A stretch of 64,000 nucleotides of DNA from Lachnospiraceae bacterium GAM79 (GCA_020735665.1 CP085928.1:1276001-1340000); one strand, 5' to 3'; positions 26,372 through 36,967 are shown, numbered from the stretch's first letter. A program made the numbers and translations. Notes: generated from the sequence alone by a model not told the origin.

Positions 26372-27448
26372 TTATTCTTCCTCATTTACCTGAGAAAGCT
26401 TGGCTGCCTGATCTGCTGCGATCAGACTGTCGATAATCTCATTCAGATCACCGTTTAAGATCTGTTCCAGCTTATACAAGGTGAGTTTGATTCTGTGATC
26501 GGTTACACGGCCTTCCGGGAAGTTATAAGTACGAATCTTCTCTGAACGATCTCCGGTTCCGATCTGGCTCTTACGGTCTGCAGCTTCTGCATCATGCTGT
26601 TTCTGAAGCTCCATATCATACAGCTTGGAACGGAGCAGCGCAAATGCCTTCGCCTTATTCTGAAGCTGGGACTTCTCGGTCTGGCTGTAAATTACGATAC
26701 CGGTTGGTATATGTGTCAGACGAACGGCTGAATCTGTTGTATTGACACACTGACCACCGTTACCGGATGCTCGCATGACATCGATACGGATATCATTTTC
26801 ATTGATCTCTACATCAACTTCCTCTGCTTCTGGCATAACTGCAACTGTTACAGTTGAGGTATGGATTCTTCCGCCAGACTCTGTCTTCGGGATTCTCTGT
26901 ACACGGTGAACTCCACTCTCATATTTCATCTTGGAATATGCACCATCACCTGTAATCATAAATACCGCTTCCTTGAAACCACCGATTCCATTCTCATTTA
27001 CACTCATCAGTTCTACTTTCCATTTGAACTGATCAACGTATTTCTGATACATTCTGTAGATCTCATATGCAAATAATGCGGCTTCATCTCCGCCTGCACC
27101 TGCACGGATCTCGACGATAACATTCTTGGAATCGTTCGGATCTTTTGGAAGAAGCAGAATCTTTAATTCATTTTCCGTCTTTTCTACTGTTGCCTTTGCT
27201 TCATTTAATTCTTCCTTCGCCATTTCACGAAGCTCTTCATCATTTTCTTCTTCAAGCATAAGCAGACTGTCTTCGATCGTCTGTTTTGCATCTTTATATT
27301 CTTTGTACTTTTCTACGATAGGAGTCAGTTCACTCTGCTCCTTCATTAATTTGCGGAATTTGTTCTGATCGGATACGATATCCGGATCTGTCAACTGGTT
27401 ATTTAATGTATCAAGTCTGTCTACTAAATCTTCTAATTTATCAAACAT
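26372..27448 (-). CDS. prfA: Peptide chain release factor 1
   Basis: A 358-residue class I release factor reading UAA and UAG stops. It carries the catalytic loop [18 protein letters not shown] with the GGQ tripeptide that is methylated by PrmC, and the conserved [19 protein letters not shown]. The start at 27448 has AGGAGG 6 bases upstream; the open frame continues upstream without a comparable site. prmC, its modifying enzyme, lies 65 bases upstream, and DUF1385 and rpmE precede it in the order usual for Firmicutes. Confidence 0.97.
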   Translation of the reverse strand: MFDKLEDLVDRLDTLNNQLTDPDIVSDQNKFRKLMKEQSELTPIVEKYKEYKDAKQTIEDSLLMLEEENDEELREMAKEELNEAKATVEKTENELKILLLPKDPNDSKNVIVEIRAGAGGDEAALFAYEIYRMYQKYVDQFKWKVELMSVNENGIGGFKEAVFMITGDGAYSKMKYESGVHRVQRIPKTESGGRIHTSTVTVAVMPEAEEVDVEINENDIRIDVMRASGNGGQCVNTTDSAVRLTHIPTGIVIYSQTEKSQLQNKAKAFALLRSKLYDMELQKQHDAEAADRKSQIGTGDRSEKIRTYNFPEGRVTDHRIKLTLYKLEQILNGDLNEIIDSLIAADQAAKLSQVNEEE

Positions 27449-27513
27449 AATAATCCTCCTGCAGCACATGCTCATTTCCTGTTCATGTGTCTGTTAATAT
27501 ATCCAGCCTTTTT

Positions 27514-28359
27514 TCAGGCTTTTCTTCCAATTACAACCCTGTCATTTTCTGCGAGGTCTTTCACCACGCGTACATCTTCGAAATGCTTATCTACAAGGAG
27601 CTGCTGCACATCATGTGCCTGATGATTACCAATTTCAAATAAAATATATCCTTTTTCATTTAAATAACTCTCCGCATTCTCTATAATTGCTCTGTAAAAC
27701 TTCAATCCGTCCGCATCGCCGTCCAATGCCAGCCTCGGCTCATAATCCCGAACCTCCGGCATTAATCCGTCAATCACTTTGCTCTCTATATATGGTGGGT
27801 TGGACAGGATCATATCATATCTTTTATCTATCTTATCAAATAAATCTGATTTTATAACAGTATAATCAGATACCTCTAATCGTTTCGCATTTTTTGTCGT
27901 AAGTGCGATCGCGGAATCTGAGATATCACACAGATCTATATGAATATCCTGATTCATAAGTGCTACCGACAATCCGATGCACCCGGAACCACAGCACATA
28001 TCCAGCACAGACATCTTATCAGAATGTATGTCCTGAATCAAGCGGTTTGCCTGTTCCACCAGAACTTCTGTGTCAAATCTTGGAATCAGTACATCCGGTG
28101 CAGTCTCAAAATCATACCCCATAAAGCACTGTATGCCTGTTATATATTGTAACGGAATACGTTTTGACCTTTTATCGATCAACGCTTCATAGGAAGAACG
28201 GATCGTTTCGGTAACATCTTCCTGCCGGTTCATAATATATGCCATCTTATCCTGCTTTGATACAAAGAGCCATAATAACTCTGCATCGATATCTGCATCC
28301 GGCACATTATGTTCGTTCAGTTTTTCTTTTCCTGCTGTTACAAGCTGATACTGAGTCAT
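27514..28359 (-). CDS. prmC: Release factor glutamine N5-methyltransferase
   Basis: A 281-residue SAM-dependent methyltransferase that methylates the glutamine of the GGQ motif in release factors. It has the helical N-terminal domain ending in DAELLW, the SAM-binding VLDMCCGSGCIGLSVAL, and the active-site NPPYIESKV that positions the glutamine. The start at 28359 is chosen from the family N-terminus and a weak AAGGGA site; an ATG pair at 28389-28392 directly after the previous stop is possible. It lies between the DUF1385 gene and its substrate gene prfA. Confidence 0.95.
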   Translation of the reverse strand: MTQYQLVTAGKEKLNEHNVPDADIDAELLWLFVSKQDKMAYIMNRQEDVTETIRSSYEALIDKRSKRIPLQYITGIQCFMGYDFETAPDVLIPRFDTEVLVEQANRLIQDIHSDKMSVLDMCCGSGCIGLSVALMNQDIHIDLCDISDSAIALTTKNAKRLEVSDYTVIKSDLFDKIDKRYDMILSNPPYIESKVIDGLMPEVRDYEPRLALDGDADGLKFYRAIIENAESYLNEKGYILFEIGNHQAHDVQQLLVDKHFEDVRVVKDLAENDRVVIGRKA

Positions 28360-28401
28360 ACGTCTATTTCCCTTTACATTCACTGGCATCATTTCAACTT
28401 C

Positions 28402-29406
28402 TTAATCTTCGATCTCTCCACGCTTCATAGCGTCCTGATAAGCACGCCAGTCGATCACCGCTTCTACCGAACGAATTGCCACCTCACACATCTCAAGATC
28501 CGGTTCCTTCGTCGTGAGACGCTGTACCCACATACCGGGTACACTTAATATATTCGCAAGCTTTGAGTCACTTCTGCCTGCAAACATGATAAATTCATAC
28601 GAGATTCCCGCAATAATCGGAACCAGAAGTACACGCGACAGCAATCGCAGCCACATAGACTTCACATTTATAAACATAAATACAATAATGCTTATGATCA
28701 TAACGACTACCAAAAAACTGGTTCCACAGCGTTTATGGTATCTGGAATGTTTCTTTACATTTTCCGGAGTCAGCGGATCGCCTGCTTCAAAACAGTTGAT
28801 CGTCTTATGCTCTGCACCATGATACATAAATACACGTTTGATATCCTTCATCAATGATATTAATACTACATATGCAAGAAAGATCACCAGGCGAAGCACA
28901 CCTTCCGCTACCGCTATCAATGCACTGCTTTTTGTCACATGCTCAAGCAGTCCTGCAATAAATGCCGGAAGCAGCATGAATAATGCGATCGCAATGGCAA
29001 GTGATACAATAACGGTCCCGATCATCATCAGATCATCTCCTGTACTGCTTTCTTTTTTATTGTTTTTACTGTCGTTCTCACCTGAACCGCTTCCATTATT
29101 ACTTTCTGTATCTGACAACCTGGAATCATCTTTATTTTCACTCTTTCCAGCCGGTTCTTCCTCTTCATAAAAATCGGCTGAATATGTCAGCGTTTTAACT
29201 CCAATTACCAGCGACTCAAAGAAATTAACCACTCCACGAAGGATCGGCAATTTCAGAATTTTATATTTTTCACCTATCGGTGTATAGCTTTCAACTTTAA
29301 CTTCAATTTCCTGATCCGGCTTTCTGACTGCTACTGCGTACTGATCCTCGTATTTCATCATTACGCCTTCGATCACCGCCTGACCACCTATTCTGGCTCT
29401 TTTCAA
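28402..29406 (-). CDS. DUF1385 family membrane protein (YqhQ-like)
   Basis: A 334-residue membrane protein with the diagnostic opening RARIGGQAVIEGVMMK and the conserved YHGAEHKTINCFEAG and SRYHKRCGTSFLV. Several helices follow from about residue 130. Between about residues 85 and 125 it has an acidic, serine/asparagine-rich insert. Translation starts at TTG (29406) with GAGG 8 bases upstream. Its place between rpmE and prmC-prfA is conserved in Firmicutes. The role is unknown. Confidence 0.92.
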   Translation of the reverse strand: MKRARIGGQAVIEGVMMKYEDQYAVAVRKPDQEIEVKVESYTPIGEKYKILKLPILRGVVNFFESLVIGVKTLTYSADFYEEEEPAGKSENKDDSRLSDTESNNGSGSGENDSKNNKKESSTGDDLMMIGTVIVSLAIAIALFMLLPAFIAGLLEHVTKSSALIAVAEGVLRLVIFLAYVVLISLMKDIKRVFMYHGAEHKTINCFEAGDPLTPENVKKHSRYHKRCGTSFLVVVMIISIIVFMFINVKSMWLRLLSRVLLVPIIAGISYEFIMFAGRSDSKLANILSVPGMWVQRLTTKEPDLEMCEVAIRSVEAVIDWRAYQDAMKRGEIED

Positions 29407-29432
29407 ATTCTATACCTCGTTAAATTGTTTCC

Positions 29433-29478
29433 TAAAACAAAAATAGGCTGAGATTAAAAGCTTTAACCTCAACCTATC
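29433..29478 (-). terminator. rpmE terminator
   Basis: On the minus strand ATAGGTTGAGGTTAAAG pairs with CTTTTAATCTCAGCCTAT, followed by TTTTTG. It sits between the rpmE stop and the DUF1385 start and could act as a partial terminator. Confidence 0.8.
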
Positions 29479-29488
29479 ATCCTTTTTA

Positions 29489-29698
29489 TTAGTTTGACTG
29501 TGAAACACCGTACTTACGGTTGAACATATCAATTCTACCACGAGCCTTAGCTGCCTTCTGCTGGCCTGTATAGAATGAATGACACTTTGAGCAAATTTCT
29601 ACATGAATTTCTTCTTTTGTAGAACCTGTAACAAATTCGTTTCCGCAGTTACATACAACCTTTGCCTGATAATAATTTGGATGTATTCCTTCTCTCAT
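29489..29698 (-). CDS. rpmE: 50S ribosomal protein L31 (zinc form)
   Basis: A 69-residue ribosomal protein with the zinc-type cysteine set (VVCNCGN and [10 protein letters not shown]) and the family ending DMFNRKYG. The zinc form is the default L31; the cysteine-free paralogue is used under zinc starvation in some bacteria. It has a promoter at 29779-29808 and a terminator before the next gene. Confidence 0.97.
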   Translation of the reverse strand: MREGIHPNYYQAKVVCNCGNEFVTGSTKEEIHVEICSKCHSFYTGQQKAAKARGRIDMFNRKYGVSQSN

Positions 29699-29778
29699 TT
29701 AATCTCACCTCTTTATTATATTATTGATATATGAGAATAGGCCATCAGCCTCACTTCTTCATAAAACACAGCTTTTGT

Positions 29779-29808
29779 ATTCTAACACAAACCGACATAG
29801 AAATGCAA
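29779..29808 (-). promoter_or_regulatory. rpmE promoter
   Basis: On the minus strand TTGCAT (29803-29808), 18 bases, TAGAAT (29779-29784), in the gap between rho and rpmE. Confidence 0.5.
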
Positions 29809-29816
29809 GTGTTTTT

Positions 29817-31733
29817 TTATTTTCTTAACAATGATTTTTTAACATAATAGATAAACTCTTTATTATTCTTGGTTCGGACGAATAATTTCAGTACATCCTC
29901 CAGCATATCCTCTGCCTTATTGCCGGATAAGATCTTATGAAGTGCATATACAACTTCCTGTTCTTCCGGTGATAATAACAGATCATCCCGTCTGGTACTG
30001 GATTTTGCAATGTCGATTGCAGGGAAGATTCTCTTTTCTGCGAGCTTCCGGTCAAGCACCAGTTCCATATTACCGGTTCCTTTGAATTCCTCGAATACAA
30101 CATCATCCATCTTGCTTCCTGTCTCAACCAGCGCTGTCGCAAGGATCGTAAGACTTCCACCCTCACGCATATTACGGGCAGCACCAAAGAATTTCTTCGG
30201 CATATGTAACGCCGCAGGATCAAGACCACCGGATAAGGTTCTTCCACTTGGTGGAACTGTAAGGTTGTACGCTCTTGCAAGTCTTGTAATACTGTCTAAT
30301 AAGATCACGACATCTTTCTTCTGCTCTACCAGTCGTTTTGCACGTTCGATCACCATTTCCGATACACGCTTATGATGCTCCGGCAGCTCATCAAATGTCG
30401 AATAAATAACTTCTACATTTGGTCCCTCTATGGATTCCCTGATATCCGTTACTTCCTCCGGTCTTTCATCGATCAGAAGTACAAGCAGATGGATCTCACT
30501 ATATCTGGTACTGATGCATTTTGCAATCTGTTTGAGTAATGTCGTCTTACCTGTCTTTGGTGGGGAAACAATCATTCCACGCTGTCCTTTACCGATCGGT
30601 GATAACAGATCGATCATACGGATCGGAATCGGACTGTCTTCTCCATCCATATTGATGCGTTCATTTGGAAAGATTGGTGTCAGATCTTCAAATGCTTTTC
30701 TTCCTGCTATACTTGCAGGGCTTTCTCCATTTACAGAAGCCACATATAATAATGCACCAAACTTCTCTCCCTGCGTCTTTACACGGATATTTCCGGTTAT
30801 GATATCTCCGGTCTTAAGTCCAAATCTACGGATCTGCGCCGGTGACACATAGATATCCTGATCTCCCGGCAGATAATTTGCACTTCTTATAAAACCATAG
30901 CCTTCCTGCATTACCTCCAGAATTCCATGTGCCATCTTGCCACTGTCAAGCTCCGGTCCGTTTGATTCCTGCTGAGAAAGCGAGTTCTCCTGTCTGTTCT
31001 CAGATTTTATCTCCGTTCTTACCTCTGTATCAAAGCCCGGATTTCTTTCTTCCATAACCGGCTTTTCATAAGTCTCTTTCTTATCCGTTATTGCAGTTTT
31101 TTCATAAGCTGTCTTCTTGTCTGCCATCACAGATTTTTCAACAGCCGTCTTTTCCGTATTAACTTCCTGCTTTGTCTGTTCAGCTACAACCTGCTTGTTC
31201 TCCTGATCAGTGTCTTTTCTTGCGTTATTCGTATTTGATATATTACTTGCACGATTCAAATTATTATTTCTGTTATTATTTCCCTGTGACCGATGATCAC
31301 GTTCCTGCCTTTTACCGTTCCGATTGGTCTGTCGTCCGGCATTATTTCTGTGCTGTCTTCTACCGGCTTCTCCGGATTTCTGACTATTCTCAGATTTGTT
31401 TCTGTCTGATTTTTTTACTACATCTGCCTCTGATTTTTCCTGCTGTTCTGTCGCTTCCGCATTCTTTACCTGCACAGTTTGGTCCGGGCTTGCGGATTTA
31501 TCCGTATGCTCTGTTTTCCCTTTTTTCTGTGTTTTTCCCGGCCTTCTTTTCTTTTCTGCATCGGCTTTTTGTGGTTTAGCTTCGTTTATTTCTGCTGTAT
31601 GATCTGTTTCACCATTATAATTCTTCTCAAGGAATTCGATCAGGGCAGATTTGCGGAGTGCTGATACACCCTTTATCTTATGTTCCTTTACGAATTGCTT
31701 CAATTCATCTAATGATGCATTTTTAAAATCCAT
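29817..31733 (-). CDS. rho: Transcription termination factor Rho with long disordered insert
   Basis: A 638-residue Rho helicase; E. coli Rho has 419. Residues 1-40 are the Rho N-terminal helix bundle (LDELKQFVKEHKIKGVSALRK). Residues about 41-265 are a charged insert, lysine- and glutamate-rich at its ends with an asparagine/arginine/glutamine-rich core (about 127-172, for example GNNNRNNNLNRASNIS). The RNA-binding cold-shock fold follows (MQEGYGFIRSANYLPGDQDI), then the ATPase with the Walker A loop PPKTGKTTLLKQ and LLIDERPEEVTD. AAGGAG lies 6 bases before the ATG. Such inserts are known in high-GC bacteria and some clostridia. Confidence 0.96.
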   Translation of the reverse strand: MDFKNASLDELKQFVKEHKIKGVSALRKSALIEFLEKNYNGETDHTAEINEAKPQKADAEKKRRPGKTQKKGKTEHTDKSASPDQTVQVKNAEATEQQEKSEADVVKKSDRNKSENSQKSGEAGRRQHRNNAGRQTNRNGKRQERDHRSQGNNNRNNNLNRASNISNTNNARKDTDQENKQVVAEQTKQEVNTEKTAVEKSVMADKKTAYEKTAITDKKETYEKPVMEERNPGFDTEVRTEIKSENRQENSLSQQESNGPELDSGKMAHGILEVMQEGYGFIRSANYLPGDQDIYVSPAQIRRFGLKTGDIITGNIRVKTQGEKFGALLYVASVNGESPASIAGRKAFEDLTPIFPNERINMDGEDSPIPIRMIDLLSPIGKGQRGMIVSPPKTGKTTLLKQIAKCISTRYSEIHLLVLLIDERPEEVTDIRESIEGPNVEVIYSTFDELPEHHKRVSEMVIERAKRLVEQKKDVVILLDSITRLARAYNLTVPPSGRTLSGGLDPAALHMPKKFFGAARNMREGGSLTILATALVETGSKMDDVVFEEFKGTGNMELVLDRKLAEKRIFPAIDIAKSSTRRDDLLLSPEEQEVVYALHKILSGNKAEDMLEDVLKLFVRTKNNKEFIYYVKKSLLRK

Positions 31734-32062
31734 CTTCTACTCCTTCCGATTTTATCCATTCTATTCAATTCAAATATTATTTGGGAAATATTGTTATCGT
31801 AATGAATTCTCTTCGAAACAGGCATATCAAATACTATATATGATTACCTGTGCATCCTGTCATGTCGATATCCGGATGCCATGTGATCGTTTAAATTGAT
31901 AGACTTAGTATAGCATAAAAAACAATTTTGTAAATCTTTTTCTTTTACAGGAATATTACTACATTTCTTTTGTAGAATATTCTTATATAGAAATATTACT
32001 TCATTGATTTTATGCTTTTCTTGTGGTACATTTATTCTTACAAAATATACAAAGGATATTAT

Positions 32063-32611
32063 ATGAATACAGATTCTATCGTCTTATACAAATTAATTAT
32101 ATTATACATGCTGGATCGGGTGGATTTCACTCTGACTAATTCTCAGATTTCAGATTTTGTTCTGACAAAAGGATATACGAACTACTTCACACTTCAGGAA
32201 GCCATCAACGGGCTGATCGAGTGTGATTTTGTCTGTGTATCCATGATACGGTCATCTTCCCACTACAAGATTACAGATAAAGGGGAAGAAGCCTTAAGTA
32301 TGTTCGAAAATCGTATCCCGTATGCGATCAAGCAGGACATTCTCGACTATTTTGATAATCAGAAGATCAATCTGAAAAACGAATCCGAAATCTATGCAGA
32401 TTACTCTCTGAATGACTATGGCGAATATTCCGTTAAATGCATTATAAAAGATCGCAAGGAAACCCTTGTCGACCTGAAATTCAACGTACCGACAAAAACG
32501 CACGCCATAGCTATCTGCGATAACTGGCGTGCGAAAAGTGCCGAAGTATATGACTATCTCATCAATACTCTCTGGCTGTATTCTGATAATAAGGATGAAA
32601 AACAATCCTGA
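32063..32611 (+). CDS. DUF4364 family protein
   Basis: A 182-residue soluble protein. The N-terminal half resembles a winged-helix domain (LTNSQISDFVLTKGYTNYFTLQEAINGL and HYKITDKGEEALSMFENRIP), as in PadR-like and DUF4364 proteins of clostridia. The C-terminal half is mixed strands. The ATG at 32063 follows AAAGGA; the open frame runs slightly further upstream. It stands alone between rho and engB, and its stop leads straight into a bidirectional terminator. Likely a DNA-binding regulator, but its target is unknown. Confidence 0.82.
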   Translation: MNTDSIVLYKLIILYMLDRVDFTLTNSQISDFVLTKGYTNYFTLQEAINGLIECDFVCVSMIRSSSHYKITDKGEEALSMFENRIPYAIKQDILDYFDNQKINLKNESEIYADYSLNDYGEYSVKCIIKDRKETLVDLKFNVPTKTHAIAICDNWRAKSAEVYDYLINTLWLYSDNKDEKQS

Positions 32612-32650
32612 TCATTTATATGTATTTCTGTAATACATATAAATGATTTT
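32611..32650. terminator. Bidirectional terminator
   Basis: A perfect 16-bp stem (32611-32626 with 32632-32647), five-base loop, then TTTTTT. It serves the DUF4364 gene and probably the convergent engB gene. Confidence 0.85.
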
Positions 32651-32669
32651 TTATTTCTCTGATCATATA

Positions 32670-33275
32670 TTATTCAAATTCAGGTTCTGATTCTGCGATC
32701 CGGTCTTCGATCAACTGCAGAATCTCTTCTTTCCCCTGCTTGGTCTGTGCCGAAAACGGAATTATAATTGTTCCCTCTACAGGCTGGATCTTCTGTCTGA
32801 TGATCTTTAAATTCTTCTGAATCTGGCTTCTCTTGATCTTATCAAGCTTTGTCGCAATAATTACCGGTTCGTATCCATTTTTTACGATCCAGTCATACAT
32901 GATACAATCATTTTCCGATGGCTCATGTCGAATATCGATCAACAGAAAAACCAGTCTCAGTTGCTTTGAGGTATGCAGATACCGTTCTACCATCTTACCC
33001 CATTTTGCACGGATCTCTACGGATACCTGTGCATAGCCATATCCGGGAAGATCGACAAAATACAGATCATGATTAATATTATAATAATTGATCGTCTGTG
33101 TCTTACCGGGCTGTGACGATGTTCTGGCAAGTGACTTACGATTTAATAAACCGTTGATCAGTGAGGATTTCCCTACATTGGACTTACCGGCAAATGCAAT
33201 CTCCGGCATCTCTGTCTCCGGAAGTGTACTTGTAATTCCACATACTGTTTCAAGTTCAGCACTCTTAATTATCAT
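32670..33275 (-). CDS. engB: Ribosome biogenesis GTPase EngB/YsxC
   Basis: A 201-residue small GTPase needed for late assembly of the 50S subunit. It has the G1 loop AGKSNVGKSSLING, G3 VDLPGYGYA, G4 ATKLDK and the family opening CGITSTLPETEMPEIAF. Its ATG overlaps the lon stop by four bases (ATGA), so it is translationally coupled to lon, the order usual in Bacilli and Clostridia. Confidence 0.97.
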   Translation of the reverse strand: MIIKSAELETVCGITSTLPETEMPEIAFAGKSNVGKSSLINGLLNRKSLARTSSQPGKTQTINYYNINHDLYFVDLPGYGYAQVSVEIRAKWGKMVERYLHTSKQLRLVFLLIDIRHEPSENDCIMYDWIVKNGYEPVIIATKLDKIKRSQIQKNLKIIRQKIQPVEGTIIIPFSAQTKQGKEEILQLIEDRIAESEPEFE

Positions 33276-35602
33276 TTCTTTTCTCCTTTTGCAAGTGCGA
33301 GGTTCAGCACCTGTTCCATTGTTTTCACACAGGTAATATCCAGTCCGTCTGTGATCTCTGTACTGATATCGTTAAGATCTCTGCGGTTCATCTCAGGGAT
33401 CAGCACCTTCTTAATACCGATCGTTTTTGCTGCCAAAAGCTTTTCTTTTAAACCACCGATCGGAAGTACGCTTCCTCTCAGGGTGATCTCTCCTGTCATC
33501 GCAAGATCTCCCCTTACCGGCTTATTAAATATCGCAGAATAAATGGCGGTTGCCATCGTGATTCCCGCCGAAGGGCCATCCTTTGGAACTGCTCCTTCCG
33601 GAATATGAATGTGAATATCATGCTTTTCAAAATAATCTTCACCAAGTGTCTCTGATTCCTTCATCGTACGGATATACGATAAACCTGTAACAGCCGACTC
33701 TTTCATAACATCACCTAATTTACCGGTAAGCTGTATACTGCCATTTCCGGGCATAATATTTACTTCTATATTAAGTGTTACACCACCTACAGCTGTCCAT
33801 GCAAGACCTCGCACAGAGCCTACCTTATTGGTCAAATCGTAGCTGTCATCCATATACTTCTCGGTTCCGAGAAGCTGCGGTATCATGTCCTTTGTTACCT
33901 TTACAGTCTCCACCTGTTCTGTAAGGATCATTCTGCAGGCTTTTCTGCATATCTTGTCGATATTCCGCTCCAGATCACGCACACCTGCTTCTCTGGTGTA
34001 ATGACGGATGATGTATTTGATCGCTGATCCATTGATCTTGAACTGCTTCTTGGTCAGTCCGTTTCTCTCGATCGCCTTATTGACCAGATACAGCTTCGCA
34101 ATGTTGAACTTCTCATTTTCCGTGTATCCGCTGATCTCGATCATCTCCATACGATCGGCTAACGGTCCGGGGATCAGGGATGCATCATTTGCTGTTGCGA
34201 TAAATAATACCTTGCTCAGATCGATCGGTACTTCAAAATAATGATCGTAAAATTTATTATTCTGTTCACTGTCCAGAACTTCTAACAGGGCAGATGATAC
34301 ATCTCCCTTGTAGTCGCTGCTCACCTTATCTACCTCATCAAGCAACACCAAAGGATTCTCTGTCTTTGTTTTTGCGATCGACTGTGCGATCCTGCCCGGC
34401 ATAGCACCGATATAAGTTCTTCTGTGCCCACGGATCTCTGCTTCATCCCGAACGCCGCCAAGTGACATACGTATATATTCTTTTCCAGTCGCGGTAGCAA
34501 TCGATCTTGCGATCGAAGTCTTACCGGTTCCCGGTGGTCCAACCAGACACAGAATCGGCATATTCCCTTTTTCATTTAAAATATGAACCGCCAGATAATC
34601 TATGATCCGTTCCTTGACTTCTTCCAATCCATAATGATCCCGTTCCAGAATCTTAATTGCCTCTTCGAGATTATTGTTCTCCTTTGAGGATTTACCCCAT
34701 GGATAGTCGAGCAAAGTCTCGATATAATTTATAAGAATGCCTGATTCCGCAGCCATCGGTGGTAATGCACGAAGTCTGGATATCTCTTTCGTAAGCTTCT
34801 CTTTGACCTCATCCGGAGCCGTCAGTTCCTGCAAACGCTCCATGTATTCATCTGCCGCTTTTTCTGTATTATCATCCTCACCAAGCTCTTTCTTTATAAC
34901 CTTCATCTGTTCCCTGAGAACATATTCTCTCTGGTGCTTATTTACACAATCCTGTAATTTCTCCTGAATCTCCTGGCGGATAGCTAAGATCTCCATCTCC
35001 TCATCCATCGTCTGAAGAATCTTCATTACACGTTCTTTTACATCGAGGGTTTCCAGTATCTCCTGCTTCTTCGTATATGGCGCAGGAATGAATTCTGTCA
35101 CTCCATCGGCAAATTTTGCAAGATCATCGATCGTAAGCAGTCTTTTATATAACAGCTTATTTGTTCCCATGCCATTTGCAAATGCCTGTCTGAGCTTATC
35201 CGTGAGCATACGGCTCAATGTTTCTTCCTCTGCAGCATCCAGATGGTTTGTTTCTTCTGTATCTATATATTCAAAATCCGCATTATATGCTCCGTCTTCC
35301 TTGTAAAATGATACGATCCTGGCACGTTTTTCTGCCTCGATAAGAATTCGGACTGTTTTGTTCGGCATCTTCAGATATTGCTTGATCTTTGCTGTAACAC
35401 CGATCGGATACAGATCAGGAGCTTTGGCATTCTCCTTCACTTCCTTCGCTGTAACCAACAGGATACTGCAATCACCCTTCATCGCATTAGCAACTGCTTC
35501 ACAGGACTCCTTACTGATCACATCCAGATGTGAGGAAGTATCCGGCATAATAACAATATTGTTCAAAACGATCATCGGTCTGTTCCAGACGATATTATCC
35601 AT
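33272..35602 (-). CDS. lon: ATP-dependent protease Lon
   Basis: A 776-residue LonA protease degrading misfolded and regulatory proteins. It has the N-terminal substrate domain (about 1-200), a coiled-coil region, the AAA+ module with Walker A GPPGTGKT and Walker B LVLLDEVDK, and the Ser-Lys protease domain with KDGPSAGITMATA and GGLKEKLLAAK. It starts 20 bases after a strong intrinsic terminator that follows clpX, leaving no room for a promoter in between. engB overlaps its stop. Confidence 0.97.
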   Translation of the reverse strand: MDNIVWNRPMIVLNNIVIMPDTSSHLDVISKESCEAVANAMKGDCSILLVTAKEVKENAKAPDLYPIGVTAKIKQYLKMPNKTVRILIEAEKRARIVSFYKEDGAYNADFEYIDTEETNHLDAAEEETLSRMLTDKLRQAFANGMGTNKLLYKRLLTIDDLAKFADGVTEFIPAPYTKKQEILETLDVKERVMKILQTMDEEMEILAIRQEIQEKLQDCVNKHQREYVLREQMKVIKKELGEDDNTEKAADEYMERLQELTAPDEVKEKLTKEISRLRALPPMAAESGILINYIETLLDYPWGKSSKENNNLEEAIKILERDHYGLEEVKERIIDYLAVHILNEKGNMPILCLVGPPGTGKTSIARSIATATGKEYIRMSLGGVRDEAEIRGHRRTYIGAMPGRIAQSIAKTKTENPLVLLDEVDKVSSDYKGDVSSALLEVLDSEQNNKFYDHYFEVPIDLSKVLFIATANDASLIPGPLADRMEMIEISGYTENEKFNIAKLYLVNKAIERNGLTKKQFKINGSAIKYIIRHYTREAGVRDLERNIDKICRKACRMILTEQVETVKVTKDMIPQLLGTEKYMDDSYDLTNKVGSVRGLAWTAVGGVTLNIEVNIMPGNGSIQLTGKLGDVMKESAVTGLSYIRTMKESETLGEDYFEKHDIHIHIPEGAVPKDGPSAGITMATAIYSAIFNKPVRGDLAMTGEITLRGSVLPIGGLKEKLLAAKTIGIKKVLIPEMNRRDLNDISTEITDGLDITCVKTMEQVLNLALAKGEKK

Positions 35603-35622
35603 ACTTTTATCTCCTTTATATC

Positions 35623-35649
35623 AAAAAACCGGGATGTATAACATCCCGG
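35623..35649 (-). terminator. Terminator between clpX and lon
   Basis: On the minus strand CCGGGATG-TTATA-CATCCCGG followed by TTTTTT. It ends 20 bases before the lon start, so lon transcription must read through it or use a promoter inside clpX. Confidence 0.88.
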
Positions 35650-35657
35650 CTCCCTGC

Positions 35658-36950
35658 TTAAGCTATTTCATCACTGTTTTTTACTGAACGCTTCTTCTTT
35701 ATCTGCTTTTTCTCAGCCGGATTATCAGAATAAGTGATTTCTGGTTGTGCTCCATCCGTTATAACCTCTTTTGTGATCACGCACTTTGCAACTTTGTCAT
35801 CCGACGGAATCTCATACATAAGATCAAGCGTTGCTTTCTCTATGATGGAACGAAGTCCTCTGGCTCCGGTCTTTCTCTCCATCGCCTCTTCTGCTATAGC
35901 GTAGAGCGCATCTTTATCAAATTCCAATTCCACGCCATCTAATTCAAATAACTTTTTATACTGCTTGCAGATCGCACTCTTTGTATCTGTCAGGATTCTT
36001 ACAAGTGCATCCTTATTCAACAGATCCAGCGTAACCGTGATTGGCAGACGTCCGACAAATTCAGGTATCAATCCATATTTTACAAAGTCTTGAGGAGTTA
36101 CCTGCTTTAAAAGTTCTCCGATATCCTGCTCTGTCTTATCTACAACCTCAGCATTGAAGCCGATAGCTTTCTTACCGATTCTGTTATCAATGATCTTTTC
36201 CAGACCATCAAATGCTCCACCGCATATAAATAAAATATTCGATGTATCAATCTGTATAAATTCCTGATGTGGATGTTTTCTGCCGCCCTGAGGTGGTACT
36301 GATGCAACCGTACCCTCCACGATCTTTAACAAAGCCTGCTGTACCCCTTCACCGGACACATCTCTGGTAATAGATACATTCTCACTCTTCTTCGTGATCT
36401 TATCGATCTCATCAATATAAATAATTCCATGCTCTGCACGTTCTACATCATAATCGGCCGCCTGGATCAGCTTCAGAAGAATATTTTCTACATCTTCACC
36501 AACATATCCGGCCTCTGTCAATGCAGTTGCATCGGCAATGGCAAACGGAACATTCAGGATCTTTGCAAGCGTCTGTGCCAGATATGTCTTACCGGAACCG
36601 GTTGGTCCGACCATGAGAATATTACTCTTTTGAAGCTCTACGTCAAAATCTTTATCTGCCATGATACGTTTGTAATGATTGTATACCGCAACAGATAAGA
36701 CCTTCTTTGCTTCTTCCTGACCGATTACATACTGATCCAGAAATTCACGGATCTCCTTTGGTTTCAGTAAATTAATGGAATCTTCAGCACCTGTTTCTTC
36801 CAGTTCTTCATCAACGATCTCTGCGCATATCTGTACACATTCATCACAAATATAAGCGTTTGGTCCTGCTATAAGTTTTCTGACCTGATCCTGCGTCTTA
36901 TTGCAGAAGGAACATCTAAGTAGTTTTCTATCTTCACTACGATTTGCCAT
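35658..36950 (-). CDS. clpX: ATP-dependent Clp protease ATP-binding subunit ClpX
   Basis: A 430-residue AAA+ unfoldase that feeds proteins to ClpP. The N-terminal zinc-binding domain shows CSFCNK and CDECVQIC; the ATPase has Walker A GPTGSGKT and Walker [11 protein letters not shown], with the pore region and sensor 2 (TGARGLR) in place. It lies 17 bases after clpP on the same strand, so the protease and unfoldase are co-expressed. Its end carries a lysine-rich tail before the terminator. Confidence 0.97.
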   Translation of the reverse strand: MANRSEDRKLLRCSFCNKTQDQVRKLIAGPNAYICDECVQICAEIVDEELEETGAEDSINLLKPKEIREFLDQYVIGQEEAKKVLSVAVYNHYKRIMADKDFDVELQKSNILMVGPTGSGKTYLAQTLAKILNVPFAIADATALTEAGYVGEDVENILLKLIQAADYDVERAEHGIIYIDEIDKITKKSENVSITRDVSGEGVQQALLKIVEGTVASVPPQGGRKHPHQEFIQIDTSNILFICGGAFDGLEKIIDNRIGKKAIGFNAEVVDKTEQDIGELLKQVTPQDFVKYGLIPEFVGRLPITVTLDLLNKDALVRILTDTKSAICKQYKKLFELDGVELEFDKDALYAIAEEAMERKTGARGLRSIIEKATLDLMYEIPSDDKVAKCVITKEVITDGAQPEITYSDNPAEKKQIKKKRSVKNSDEIA

Positions 36951-36967
36951 TCCAATACCTCTTTATA

